Positions 7,362 to 14,883 of a stretch of DNA of 39,779 bases are shown in pieces. Location of the stretch: positions 1 to 39,779 of the forward strand of contig JAJRVJ010000023.1 in assembly GCA_024277435.1 (NCBI GenBank), given 5' to 3'. Source of the DNA: Patescibacteria group bacterium (GTDB lineage: Bacteria > Patescibacteriota > Patescibacteriia > UBA9570). Each line of letters opens with the position of its first letter. Position 1 is the stretch's first letter. The notes under the pieces are model-generated. The model saw nothing but the letters and a program-made list of their open reading frames with translations. It had not been told where the DNA came from and did not search any database. The position numbers and the translations under genes are program-made.

Positions 7362-8201
7362 ATGGCACAAGTTGGAGCACATGTATCAATTGCAGGCGGA
7401 GTATTTAATGCTCCCATTAATGCGCGCGAAGAGGGGTTGGAAACATTCCAAATGTTTACGCGTTCACCAAAGTCATATAAATGTCCCCCACTTACCGATG
7501 AAGCAATTGAGGAATTTCTTGCGAAAGTAAAAGAGTATGGCTTTAAGAATTACTATGTTCACGCGCCATACTTAGTTAACCTAGCTTCCGATGCGAATCG
7601 AACGAGACATGGTTCTATTAATATTTTACGGCAAGAACTTGAACGTGGTAGTAAACTTAAAGTGAGGGGCATGATGTTTCATACGGGTAGTGCGGCCAGT
7701 CAACCATCTCGTGAGAAGGCCATTGAGGCTGCTATTAAGAGTTTAAATAAAGTATTAGATGGTTACACTGGAAGTTGTAAGTTACTTATTGAAAACGCCG
7801 CTGGCAGCGGCAACGTATTAGGGTGCACATTTGAGGAAATCGCACAGCTGATTAAAGGCGTTACAAAAAATAAAGCAAAGGTGGGATTTTGTCTTGATAC
7901 ACAGCATGCGTTTGGATCTGGTTATGATATGCGTACCAAAAAAGACGTAGATAATTTAGTTGAGGCCATGGATAAGCATATAGGTATAAAAAAGCTATAA
8001 GTGATTCAAGTGAATGATTCCAAGGTAGAGTTCGATAGCAAGAAGGATCGTCACGAGCACATTAAAGATGGGTATATTGGTAAAGCTGGTTTTACATACT
8101 TGCTTAATCATCCTAAGTTAAAAGATTTAGACTTTGTATTGGAAACGCGATTTGAAGGTAGGGCCGATGATATAAAAATATTAAAGAGTATACGAGCATG
8201 A
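7362..8201 (+). pseudogene. nfo: Endonuclease IV, interrupted by in-frame TAA
   Basis: AP endonuclease (TIM barrel, metal dependent) of base excision repair. The first part (7362-8000) reads GAHVSIAGGVFNAPINA, FQMFTRSPKSY, YVHAPYLVNLAS, MMFHTGS, LLIENAAGSGNVLG and VGFCLDTQHAFGSGYD, all diagnostic with their metal ligands. The second part (8001-8201) continues in the same frame: VNDSK, KDRHEHI, GYIG, and FVLETRF, the last metal ligands. Between them is one TAA (7998-8000) at a place where relatives have an ordinary residue between KL and VIxxND. One base substitution explains it. Either it is a recent mutation, a sequencing error, or the codon is read through. The start is placed at MAQVGAHVS, 6 nt after a TATAAT box, rather than at the upstream ATG 7344. 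Confidence 0.85.
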
Positions 8202-8995
8202 ATGTATCAGGAGCGAAAGAATTTGCTGTAGGAATAGCATTACGAGCTGGCAATATCCTTATGAAGGATTTTCGGTCTCTTGCGCCGGATCAAATTCGTT
8301 TTAAAGATAAGCGTGAATTAGTAACAAAAACTGATATTCGCGTGAATCAGTTCATTATCTCTAAAATTAAACAGGCCTATCCAGATCATGGGATTTTATC
8401 AGAAGAAGAAGGTTTGGTTGAAGATAATAAAAAAAGCGGATATATGTGGGTGGTGGATCCACTAGACGGAACAACCAACTTTGTGATGCGCCATACGTTT
8501 TTTACAACAACACTTGCCTTGTTGAAAGATGGGGAGCCGATTATGGGAGTTATTTATGCGCCATATACACGTGAATTATTTGTTGCTGAAAAAGGAAAGG
8601 GCGCACGTCGCAACGAGATGAAGATGAATGTTTCTAATGAAAATAAGCTTGATAAGTCATTTTTATGTTTTGCGTACTCGCACGAGAAAAAATCACTGCA
8701 AAGGGCAGTTTCTGCATATCAACATTTTGAATTTAAAGCCCGATCAATGCGTCATTTTGGATCATCATCCCTTGAACTAGCATTTGTCGCTTCCGGACGA
8801 GTAGATGGTATGATTATTACTCCCCCAGTACGTATTTGGGATGTGGCTGCTGGGATGTTAATGGTGCAGGAATCTGGCGGTAAGGTATCAGACTTCCATG
8901 GTAATAATAAACGTATAGCATTCAATGGATTAGTAGTATCTAATGGTAAGGTACACAACCAGATTTTGAAGGTAATTAAACAAAAACGCATTTAA
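8198..8995 (+). CDS. Inositol monophosphatase family protein
   Basis: Mg2+-dependent phosphatase of the SuhB/IMPase/FBPase fold. Metal-binding motifs are intact: LSEEEG near residue 67 (Glu), WVVDPLDGTTNFVMR at about 84-98 (DPLDGT), and PPVRIWDVAAGMLMVQESGG near 208-227 (WDxAAG). The length of 265 residues is typical. Likely substrates are inositol phosphates, fructose bisphosphate or PAP; the sequence does not decide among them. Its ATG overlaps the end of nfo by 4 nt, so the two are translationally coupled or at least co-transcribed. No SD is visible. Confidence 0.88.
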   Translation: MNVSGAKEFAVGIALRAGNILMKDFRSLAPDQIRFKDKRELVTKTDIRVNQFIISKIKQAYPDHGILSEEEGLVEDNKKSGYMWVVDPLDGTTNFVMRHTFFTTTLALLKDGEPIMGVIYAPYTRELFVAEKGKGARRNEMKMNVSNENKLDKSFLCFAYSHEKKSLQRAVSAYQHFEFKARSMRHFGSSSLELAFVASGRVDGMIITPPVRIWDVAAGMLMVQESGGKVSDFHGNNKRIAFNGLVVSNGKVHNQILKVIKQKRI

Positions 8996-9020
8996 TATTG
9001 CGGGGTTGTGGAAAACTAAG

Positions 9021-9096
9021 TTGAATTAATTCTCAGTAGTTTTATAATGAAACAGAAGAGACGCGGTGTGCCATCATCGCGTCTTTATTTTTTATT
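9021..9096 (+). promoter_or_regulatory. Promoter immediately followed by a terminator
   Basis: TTGAAT (9021-9026), 16-nt spacer, TATAAT (9043-9048), then an intrinsic terminator 11 nt later: AGACGCG (9059-9065) and CGCGTCT (9078-9084) followed by T-rich sequence to 9096. If both are active, the transcript would be about 40 nt. The hairpin also suits termination of the preceding phosphatase gene. The rest of 8996-9258 shows no gene. Confidence 0.5.
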
Positions 9097-9258
9097 ATTT
9101 TTTACTTTATTATTACTGTGACGACTGTTCTTTTAGCTCTACGTGATGTATTACTTCACTGTTAAATGGGTCAATAAAAGATATAATAACAATTGGAATA
9201 AATAGACTAGAGGGTGTTAATGATGGTAACAATCAGATTAACAATCTATGCCCAGCGC

Positions 9259-9498
9259 TTACCCTATATGTAAATAATACATACTTACTGCGCTAGAGAT
9301 ACCTAGTGCAATCAGCGAAAGTCCGCAGAATGCTACTAAGAATACTGTGAATATAGAAATGCCGAAATCTGGGCTTTGCGGAGCTAAGTTATCATCAGAA
9401 TATTCGGAGTACACTCCAAATACTGAAAACGCAAAAACGACTAAACTAAACATTCCATTAAGTATAGCTATAATGAGGTGAGGTACTGTAAGTAGCAT
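9259..9498 (-). CDS. Small two-helix membrane protein
   Basis: 79 residues with two hydrophobic segments, about 4-28 (LTVPHLIIAILNGMFSLVVF...) and about 49-73, joined by an acidic/polar loop (SEYSDDNLAPQSPD). No family is recognised. It starts 25 nt after the 3' end of tRNA-Leu on the same strand and is probably in the same transcript. Small membrane proteins of this type are frequent in CPR genomes. It is supported only by hydrophobic pattern and position. Confidence 0.55.
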   Translation of the reverse strand: MLLTVPHLIIAILNGMFSLVVFAFSVFGVYSEYSDDNLAPQSPDFGISIFTVFLVAFCGLSLIALGISSAVSMYYLHIG

Positions 9499-9523
9499 AA
9501 GTGGACTAGGCGCTTGTTTTATG

Positions 9524-9607
9524 TGCCCGGAGAGGGAATCGAACCCTCACAGCATTGCTACCGACGGATTTTAAGTCCGTTGCGTCTACCAATTCCGCCA
9601 TCCGGGC
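9524..9607 (-). tRNA. tRNA-Leu (anticodon UAA)
   Basis: Acceptor GCCCGGA/TCCGGGC, long variable arm, anticodon loop CTTAAAA giving UAA, T loop TTCGATT. CCA is not encoded. It lies between two small membrane-protein genes on the same strand. Confidence 0.95.
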
Positions 9608-9680
9608 GACTCAACCTCAATAATGAGGCTTGATTATAATAAAAGACTCCGCCTTTTATGTAAAGGCCTTTAGATGAAAT

Positions 9681-9944
9681 CTACGTAAAGGCAAAAAATG
9701 CTGCTACGCTAATTGAGCCAATAAAGATAATAACTACCACAGCGATGATAATCCACAAAACTGTATTAGAGGATTTTTTCTTACCCGGCTTAGTAGTTGT
9801 ATGTATTGAAGCAGCTTGCGCAAAAGCAGCCTGAATATCAGCATCTTCCCAACCTACTTTTTGCATTGCTGTAGTGATTTCTACATCATTGAAACCCAGT
9901 GAGCGGCAATGAGCGATGTATTGTGGTCCTGTTTGAACTGTCAT
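9681..9944 (-). CDS. Small protein with helical N-domain and C-terminal membrane helix
   Basis: 87 residues. Residues 7-43 (YIAHCRSLGFNDVEITTAMQ, then a WEDADIQAAF helix) form a UBA-like three-helix motif that I recognise as common in small CPR proteins. A basic linker (KPGKKKSS) follows, then a membrane helix at about 61-85. The role is unknown. A TACAAT box (complement of 9951-9956) ends 6 nt before the ATG, which suggests a leaderless mRNA. tRNA-Leu lies 73 nt downstream on the same strand. Confidence 0.65.
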   Translation of the reverse strand: MTVQTGPQYIAHCRSLGFNDVEITTAMQKVGWEDADIQAAFAQAASIHTTTKPGKKKSSNTVLWIIIAVVVIIFIGSISVAAFFAFT

Positions 9945-10015
9945 ATATACATTGTACTAAAACACCTGTAATCAGCCAAGTTCTGCATGATATACCATTA
10001 GTTATTGAAAAACAC

Positions 10016-10046
10016 ATAAGAAATTCTGAGGGGTTTCTTATTTTTG
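10016..10046 (+). terminator. Orphan terminator left of island 2
   Basis: ATAAGAAA (10016-10023) and TTTCTTAT (10034-10041) with a T run after it. No plus-strand gene lies immediately upstream, so it is either left over from a lost gene or insulates island 2 from read-through. Confidence 0.6.
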
Positions 10047-10107
10047 TAAAAACTGCTAATTTCTAGCTACACCGATCAATTCATTGATCAAAACATCAAC
10101 GAGAAAC

Positions 10108-10115
10108 AGGAGGAG
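10108..10115 (+). promoter_or_regulatory. Strong Shine-Dalgarno of island 2 gene
   Basis: AGGAGGAG, 5 nt before the ATG at 10121. This is the strongest SD in the window and contrasts with the SD-less resident genes. Confidence 0.8.
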
Positions 10116-10120
10116 CCATC

Positions 10121-11198
10121 ATGCTGGTTCAGCTTTCCCATGTGACGAGTGAGACTACCATCAAGGATAACGATGTCATCTTCGTGTCCACGCGCAAGGC
10201 TGGCGCAGGTCGGTTCGACGTGAATCGACACGGCAACATCTATCTGGCGGATCTGGCGAGAGCTCTCGCTGGCAAGCCCGAGCTGGTAGAGGGCATTCAT
10301 CAGGCTGCTCGGCAGGGTCGCCTGCAGGACGCTGTTCTGCCTGGTCGCTGGATCGATGAGATCAACCGACATCAGGCCATGCGCGCTAGCGGTAAACCGT
10401 TGCTCGAGTACATGGTGGCCTGGGCCGAAGAGATGATCGACCACCTCATCACCGAGATCATCGTGAGGGGGGCATCACCCGGCTGGCCTCTTCATCAGCG
10501 GCTCCAGCAAGATGCTCAGTGAGGTCTATTTCACGGACCACTCTGTTCCTAAGCTGCTGCGCTACTGCCTGGAGCACGACATTCCTGTGTTTGGCGTCTG
10601 CTTCGGCTTCCACGCTCTGGCCCTGGCTCGCTTCGGTGATGAGAGTCGACTGGACAACTTCATCCGCTGGCTCACCGTGCCTCAAGCTACCCACCAGAAG
10701 CTCTACCACGTGGGTGATCGAACACACACGATCCCGGTAACTCCCGGTGAGCGACTGATGACCTTCGGTGCAGCCCCGGTGCGCAATCACCGTCTGGCTC
10801 ACCCGGTCACTGGTCATGCCGATGAGTGGACGGTGTTGATGCAACACTCGCAGTACTTCCCGGTCGGCCACCCGGACATTCCAAATGAGGCTGTCCTGGT
10901 CGTCAGCGATCGGGTCTTCATCGGGGTGGATGGGACCGAGTCCCGAGTGTCCATCATTCAGGGGCTCGAGTACGGACCACGGGCACACGGTGTACAATTC
11001 CACCCGGAGCTCTTCCACGACATCATGTGGTGGGCAACACACATCGCTTTCTACGGCGATGAGATGCGCGCTCAGGGCTGGGACATTCACCGGGTCCGCC
11101 GGTCGCTGCAGGCTCACGAACAGCATCTCGAGGCTGCGCAGGAGGTGGGCCGCAACTGGATGAAAAACATCCTGATGCCTTACTACTTGGGCATGTAG
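10121..11198 (+). pseudogene. Class I glutamine amidotransferase-like protein, frameshifted at a G run
   Basis: Two open frames (10121-10522 and 10512-11198) make one gene. The second contains a class I amidotransferase core: FGVCFGFHALALARF with the nucleophile Cys, and VQFHPELFHD with the His-x-Glu of the triad. The strand that should precede it (GLFISGSSK) is encoded just upstream in the same frame, but that frame is closed by a TGA next to a run of six G at about 10468-10473. Removing one G joins the first frame (ending DHLITEIIVRG) to HHPAGLFISGSSKML and gives one protein of about 359 residues with an unfamiliar N-terminal domain of about 115. Sequencing error, decay or programmed frameshift are all possible. 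The acceptor substrate is unknown. Codon use is strongly G/C-ending. Confidence 0.65.
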
Positions 11199-11215
11199 AA
11201 TTCTCAGGAGGATAC

Positions 11216-11286
11216 GCGGTAGGGGGGCAACGGCTGGTAGGGGCAGGTCACTGATCTGTCCCTACCATAGCCACCATCCCTACCGC
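11216..11286. repeat. GTAG/CTAC palindrome, copy B (nested)
   Basis: Outer arms GCGGTAGGG (11216-11224) and CCCTACCGC (11278-11286), middle arms GGCT/AGCC, inner arms GGTAGGGGCAG (11236-11246) and CTGTCCCTACC (11256-11266). It looks like one palindrome inside another. It marks the right edge of island 2. Confidence 0.75.
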
Positions 11287-11301
11287 AAAGTACACATAAT
11301 A

Positions 11302-11330
11302 AAAAACCTCCCCGAAGGGAGATTTTTTAT
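11302..11330. terminator. Bidirectional terminator beside tRNA-Gly
   Basis: CTCCC-CGAA-GGGAG stem with A6 on the left and T6 on the right, so it can end the minus-strand tRNA-Gly transcript and plus-strand transcription from island 2. Confidence 0.8.
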
Positions 11331-11338
11331 TTTATAAT

Positions 11339-11414
11339 TGGAGCGAGAAACGAGACTCGAACTCGCGACCTTCTCCATGGCAAGGAGACGCTCTACCAGC
11401 TGAGCTATTCCCGC
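11339..11414 (-). tRNA. tRNA-Gly (anticodon GCC), CCA encoded
   Basis: Acceptor GCGGGAA/TTCTCGC with one G-T pair, anticodon loop TTGCCAT giving GCC, T loop TTCGAGT. The 3' CCA is encoded (11339-11341), unlike the other tRNAs of this window. Confidence 0.95.
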
Positions 11415-11488
11415 GGGCTGATAACTTTTGCAAGAACTACTATATAAGACTTGATTGATACTGTCAACAATGGTAGAGTAACACGCTT

Positions 11489-13255
11489 ATGAATGAAAAA
11501 TTTACGGATTCAATTAAGTTTTCCCTGCGTTTAATGTGGGAGCAGCTCCGCAAGCATCCAATTGCGGTTACTATTATGGTTGGCACAGCTGTGGCTAACA
11601 GTGCTTTTTATGTTATTGAACCGTACATCCTAAAATTATTTGTAGATACGCTTACAGCAGAGAATTTAGCAGATGATGCATATCAGCAAGCCCTTACATA
11701 TGTAGGCTGGTTAGCGGCTGTATATTTTACGCAAACAGGACTATGGCATATTGGTGCCCGTAGTCTTATATATGGTCAAATTGCTATGTTGAATGGGTTA
11801 TATATCAAAGCCTACGGATATTTACAGGAACACTCTGTTCGATTTTTCTCAGACAGCTTTTCTGGATCATTAGTAAAACGCATCACGCGAGCTGTTGATG
11901 GATCCGAGCGCATGATGGATAATATTTGGTTCACATTTTTACCAGTAACCTCCCGTTTATTATTTATGGTTGTGGTATTGATATTTTATTCACCACTTAT
12001 GTTTATAGTACTATTTGGTGGGATTATTATATTTGTAGGATTTACATTACTCATGGTAAATCGCTGGAGTAAATTAGAGGCGGTAGTAATTCGATCGGAA
12101 ACAAAATTATCGGGCACATTAGTAGATGCTATTGCTAACAATTGGACGGTGAAAGTATTTGCACAAGAGGTATCTGAGGCGAAACGCGTGAAGGCTGCTG
12201 CAAACACATTACGCACTGCACAAAATCGATCGTGGACGTATTTCTGGACATATCTAAATTTACCGCAAGGAATAATTTGGAGCGCCGTTTTAGTAGGAAC
12301 ATTATTCACGGCTTTATATTTGTGGAATCTTGGTCGTTTCTCAGTTGGTGATATTATATTTATTGAAACGTATTTATTTACTCTTGGGCCATTGTTGTGG
12401 GAGACAGTGAATCGATTCCAAGAATTTAAGGAGGCATCCATTAATATGGCCGAGCTTCAGGATGCAATGGAAACAAAACATGAAATTCAGGACATTGCTA
12501 ACGCAAAACCACTTATTTCTGGTCTGGGAAAAATTGAATTTAATAATGTACGTTTTGCATATTCTGGCACGGATGTATTTAAGAATCTATCATTCACTAT
12601 TCAGTCAGGAGAAAAAGTAGCATTTGTTGGACATTCCGGATCTGGTAAATCTACCATCGTAAAATTATTATTCCGCTTGTATGACATTCAGGGCGGTAGT
12701 ATTTTATTGGATAATCAAAATATTGCGGAAGTTACACAGCAGTCTCTACGTAATCAGTTGGGTATTGTCCCACAGGATCCAATTTTATTTCATCGCTCTA
12801 TTCTTGAAAACATTGCATACGGAAATTCAAAATCAACCATGAAAGATGTAGAGCAAGCTGCGCGCAAAGCGCATGCGCATGAGTTTATTCGCAACCTACC
12901 GAAGGGCTATAAAACTCTCGTGGGTGAACGGGGTGTAAAATTGTCTGGCGGTGAACGTCAACGCGTTGCAATTGCGCGTACTTTTCTTGAGAATGCTCCC
13001 GTGGTTGTATTCGATGAAGCTACCTCTAGTTTAGATTCAGTATCCGAGCAATACATTCAGGATGCTTTAGACGAACTCATGAAAGATCGTACGGTGATTG
13101 TAATTGCTCACCGTTTATCAACGGTTGTAAAGATGGATAGAATTATTGTATTCGACCAAGGAAAAATTGTAGAGCAAGGAACCCATCAAGAGCTCTTGAA
13201 TAAGAGTGCAGGACAGTATAAAAAGCTGTGGGAAATTCAAACTCAATCGATTTAA
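11489..13255 (+). CDS. ABC transporter, fused permease-ATPase exporter
   Basis: A half-transporter of the MsbA/MdlB/LmrA type that works as a dimer in the cytoplasmic membrane. Residues about 20-330 form the six-helix ABC type-1 transmembrane domain. Residues about 345-585 form the nucleotide-binding domain: Walker A GHSGSGKST near 385, Q-loop GIVPQDP, signature LSGGERQRVAIAR, Walker B VVVFDEATSSLD, and the H-loop VIAHRLSTV. All ATPase residues are present. The length (588) is normal. The substrate (lipid, drug or peptide) cannot be told. It is monocistronic, ended by the hairpin at 13256-13286. Confidence 0.93.
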   Translation: MNEKFTDSIKFSLRLMWEQLRKHPIAVTIMVGTAVANSAFYVIEPYILKLFVDTLTAENLADDAYQQALTYVGWLAAVYFTQTGLWHIGARSLIYGQIAMLNGLYIKAYGYLQEHSVRFFSDSFSGSLVKRITRAVDGSERMMDNIWFTFLPVTSRLLFMVVVLIFYSPLMFIVLFGGIIIFVGFTLLMVNRWSKLEAVVIRSETKLSGTLVDAIANNWTVKVFAQEVSEAKRVKAAANTLRTAQNRSWTYFWTYLNLPQGIIWSAVLVGTLFTALYLWNLGRFSVGDIIFIETYLFTLGPLLWETVNRFQEFKEASINMAELQDAMETKHEIQDIANAKPLISGLGKIEFNNVRFAYSGTDVFKNLSFTIQSGEKVAFVGHSGSGKSTIVKLLFRLYDIQGGSILLDNQNIAEVTQQSLRNQLGIVPQDPILFHRSILENIAYGNSKSTMKDVEQAARKAHAHEFIRNLPKGYKTLVGERGVKLSGGERQRVAIARTFLENAPVVVFDEATSSLDSVSEQYIQDALDELMKDRTVIVIAHRLSTVVKMDRIIVFDQGKIVEQGTHQELLNKSAGQYKKLWEIQTQSI

Positions 13256-13286
13256 AAGCAGCCCCGTAATTAACGAGGCTGCTTTA
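13256..13286. terminator. Terminator between ABC exporter and tRNA-Cys
   Basis: AAAGCAGCC and GGCTGCTTT arms with an inner CCGT/ACGA part and AT-rich tails on both sides. It serves the two convergent genes. Confidence 0.75.
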
Positions 13287-13292
13287 TTTATG

Positions 13293-13366
13293 AGGCCACG
13301 ACAGGACTCGAACCTGCACATGACAGTTTTGCAAACTGCTCCCTTAACCAATTTGGGTACGTGGCC
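13293..13366 (-). tRNA. tRNA-Cys (anticodon GCA)
   Basis: Acceptor GGCCACG/CGTGGCC, anticodon loop TTGCAAA giving GCA, T loop TTCGAGT. CCA is not encoded. Confidence 0.95.
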
Positions 13367-13427
13367 ATACGCACGATAGAACGTACCAAAAAATAGCATC
13401 AATGTAAAGCGTGATATACTTAGGCAC

Positions 13428-14153
13428 ATGAAAATCTCACTAGTTATTCCAACATATAACGAAGCTAAGACAATCGAAGAGATTCTTGCACAATTTCAAG
13501 ATATTCGTGGTACTAATTTTGAAATTATTATCACAGACAATGGTAGTAGGGATAATACGGTTGAACTTGCTCGCCCACTATGTGACAAGGTAGTTGCTCT
13601 ACCAACAGATATACGCACAACTATTGGTGAGTGTAGAAATCGTGGAGCCCGTGCGGCGAGTGGTGAGATTTTATGGTTTATTGATGCCGATGTACAAGTG
13701 CCTAGTCTTAAGCAAGTGCGAAAGTATATTATTGAGGCGTTTAATAATAACCAGCAGCTAGCAGCTCTTACATTGCCAATTCGTATTTATAAAGATGATG
13801 AGAGGCTCGCAGATCGTTTCTGGTTTGGGTTTACAAATATGCTTACGTGGCTGCAAAATCAAGTACTACATACTGGCGGCGCTCCTGGTGATGTACAAAT
13901 TATTCGGCGCAATATATTTGAACGTGTAAAAGGTTTTAAGCCAGACATGGCCACATCTGAAGATCATGATTTATTCATGCGGCTTGTGAAGCAAGGCTCG
14001 GTTCGTATGGTGTGGAAATATCCAATCCGCATGTCAGCTCGTCGTATTCATCGTGACGGTTGGTCGAAAACATTATATACCTGGGGAAGGAACTGGATGA
14101 ATCAATTTATATTCAAAAAGGAAGATCATACCGAGTGGGAGGCACGACGTTAA
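13428..14153 (+). CDS. Family 2 glycosyltransferase
   Basis: GT-A fold enzyme. SLVIPTYNEAKTIEEILAQF (4-23) is the nucleotide-sugar binding start, ITDNGSRDNT (36-45) the next conserved site, FIDADVQVPS (about 83-92) carries the DxD metal motif, and GGAPGDVQIIRRNIFERVKGF with SEDHDLF (ED) gives the acceptor/catalytic region. At 241 residues it is a soluble catalytic domain without membrane helices. Likely role: building surface glycan or glycolipid; the sugar is not predictable. TATACT (13415-13420) ends 7 nt before the ATG, which suggests a leaderless mRNA. It converges with the next gene and the stops overlap by 4 nt. Confidence 0.88.
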   Translation: MKISLVIPTYNEAKTIEEILAQFQDIRGTNFEIIITDNGSRDNTVELARPLCDKVVALPTDIRTTIGECRNRGARAASGEILWFIDADVQVPSLKQVRKYIIEAFNNNQQLAALTLPIRIYKDDERLADRFWFGFTNMLTWLQNQVLHTGGAPGDVQIIRRNIFERVKGFKPDMATSEDHDLFMRLVKQGSVRMVWKYPIRMSARRIHRDGWSKTLYTWGRNWMNQFIFKKEDHTEWEARR

Positions 14154-14644
14154 TAAATCTCTACCGTTGCTACTTGTCTGCCAAATTGAATGGCTTCTGC
14201 TCGGGTAGCATGCCAAACATCAAAATGATTACAACCATATCGTGCTGCCATGCGATCGAGCACCACGTAGTCTTTTTCATTAATACGAACCTCTTGCCCT
14301 AGCGGGAGGCAGTTATTTGCAATTACGCCATCATGTACAGTTTGTCCGGAGGCGGTAATAAATGGATTGCCGTTTGTTTGATCATATGTACTAGAGTACG
14401 CAAATAATGTTCCGGTAATGGTGCGGGTGGGTTGCTGTAACTGAGTTTCTGGAAGGCGTTGAATTTCGTAAAAAACCCCAGTAGCTGTTTGCGGTGGTTG
14501 TGGACTTGCTATCGCAGCGCTAGCTATACGAGCTGGCTGTGCCTCTACAAGCTGTAGTTGAGGAATTAGTAAGCTTACACCAAATACACCTATATTTAGG
14601 GCAAATATTACTAGAGTAGAGCCTAATAGATTTAGTAATTGCAT
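14150..14644 (-). CDS. Exported 3D-domain (RlpA/MltA-like) protein
   Basis: Residues 1-35 are a hydrophobic signal or anchor (LLGSTLVIFALNIGVFGVSL). The C-terminal half (about 85-164) is a 3D domain, a double-psi beta-barrel named for three Asp: NPFITASGQTVHDGVIA, LPLGQEVRI, YVVLDRMAARYGCNHFDVWH and EAIQFGRQVATVEIY. The conserved Asp in LDRM and FDVW are present. The family acts on or binds peptidoglycan (lytic transglycosylase-like). The region between (about 36-80) is Pro/Ala/Gln-rich linker. It overlaps the stop of the convergent glycosyltransferase by 4 nt. Confidence 0.85.
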   Translation of the reverse strand: MQLLNLLGSTLVIFALNIGVFGVSLLIPQLQLVEAQPARIASAAIASPQPPQTATGVFYEIQRLPETQLQQPTRTITGTLFAYSSTYDQTNGNPFITASGQTVHDGVIANNCLPLGQEVRINEKDYVVLDRMAARYGCNHFDVWHATRAEAIQFGRQVATVEIY

Positions 14645-14769
14645 ATATTTCTTTTCAAATTAACAATGCCCATTAATGGACACTCCCTCCTGATATACTC
14701 TACTGATATACTCGTTAAAGCTGCGCAATTTTATCAAATATCGCTATTTTGTCAATGGTAGTTGTTCCT

Positions 14770-14804
14770 CAGGTAGAGTAGCTCCGGCGGGGCGACTCTA
14801 CCTG
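14770..14804. repeat. GTAG/CTAC palindrome, copy C
   Basis: CAGGTAGAGT (14770-14779) and ACTCTACCTG (14795-14804) enclose an inner GCTCC/GGGGC stem. It forms a nearly complete 16-bp hairpin between the 3D-domain gene and PEP carboxylase. Apart from this the gap 14645-14883 shows no gene. Confidence 0.75.
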
Positions 14805-14883
14805 TATACCCACTCAGAACATATTAGGTGTTCATGAAATATCCCTACACATTTGTATAAAAAACCTGTACAATATTATTCGT

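Larger units (their letters stand above)
10047..11290. mobile_element. G+C-rich island 2
   Basis: Composition becomes G+C-rich at about 10100 and returns to AT-rich near 11290. The island holds one frameshifted gene, with a 16-nt palindrome (10074-10089) before it and the nested GTAG/CTAC hairpin (11216-11286) after it. It lies between two terminators (10016-10046, 11302-11330). No recombinase is encoded. Insertion is inferred from composition and from the intact genes around it. Confidence 0.5.

Noticed and set aside
10458-11126. Minus-strand open frame of 222 codons in island 2
   Set aside because: The plus strand carries the amidotransferase motifs (GVCFGFHAL, QFHPEL); the minus frame has none.
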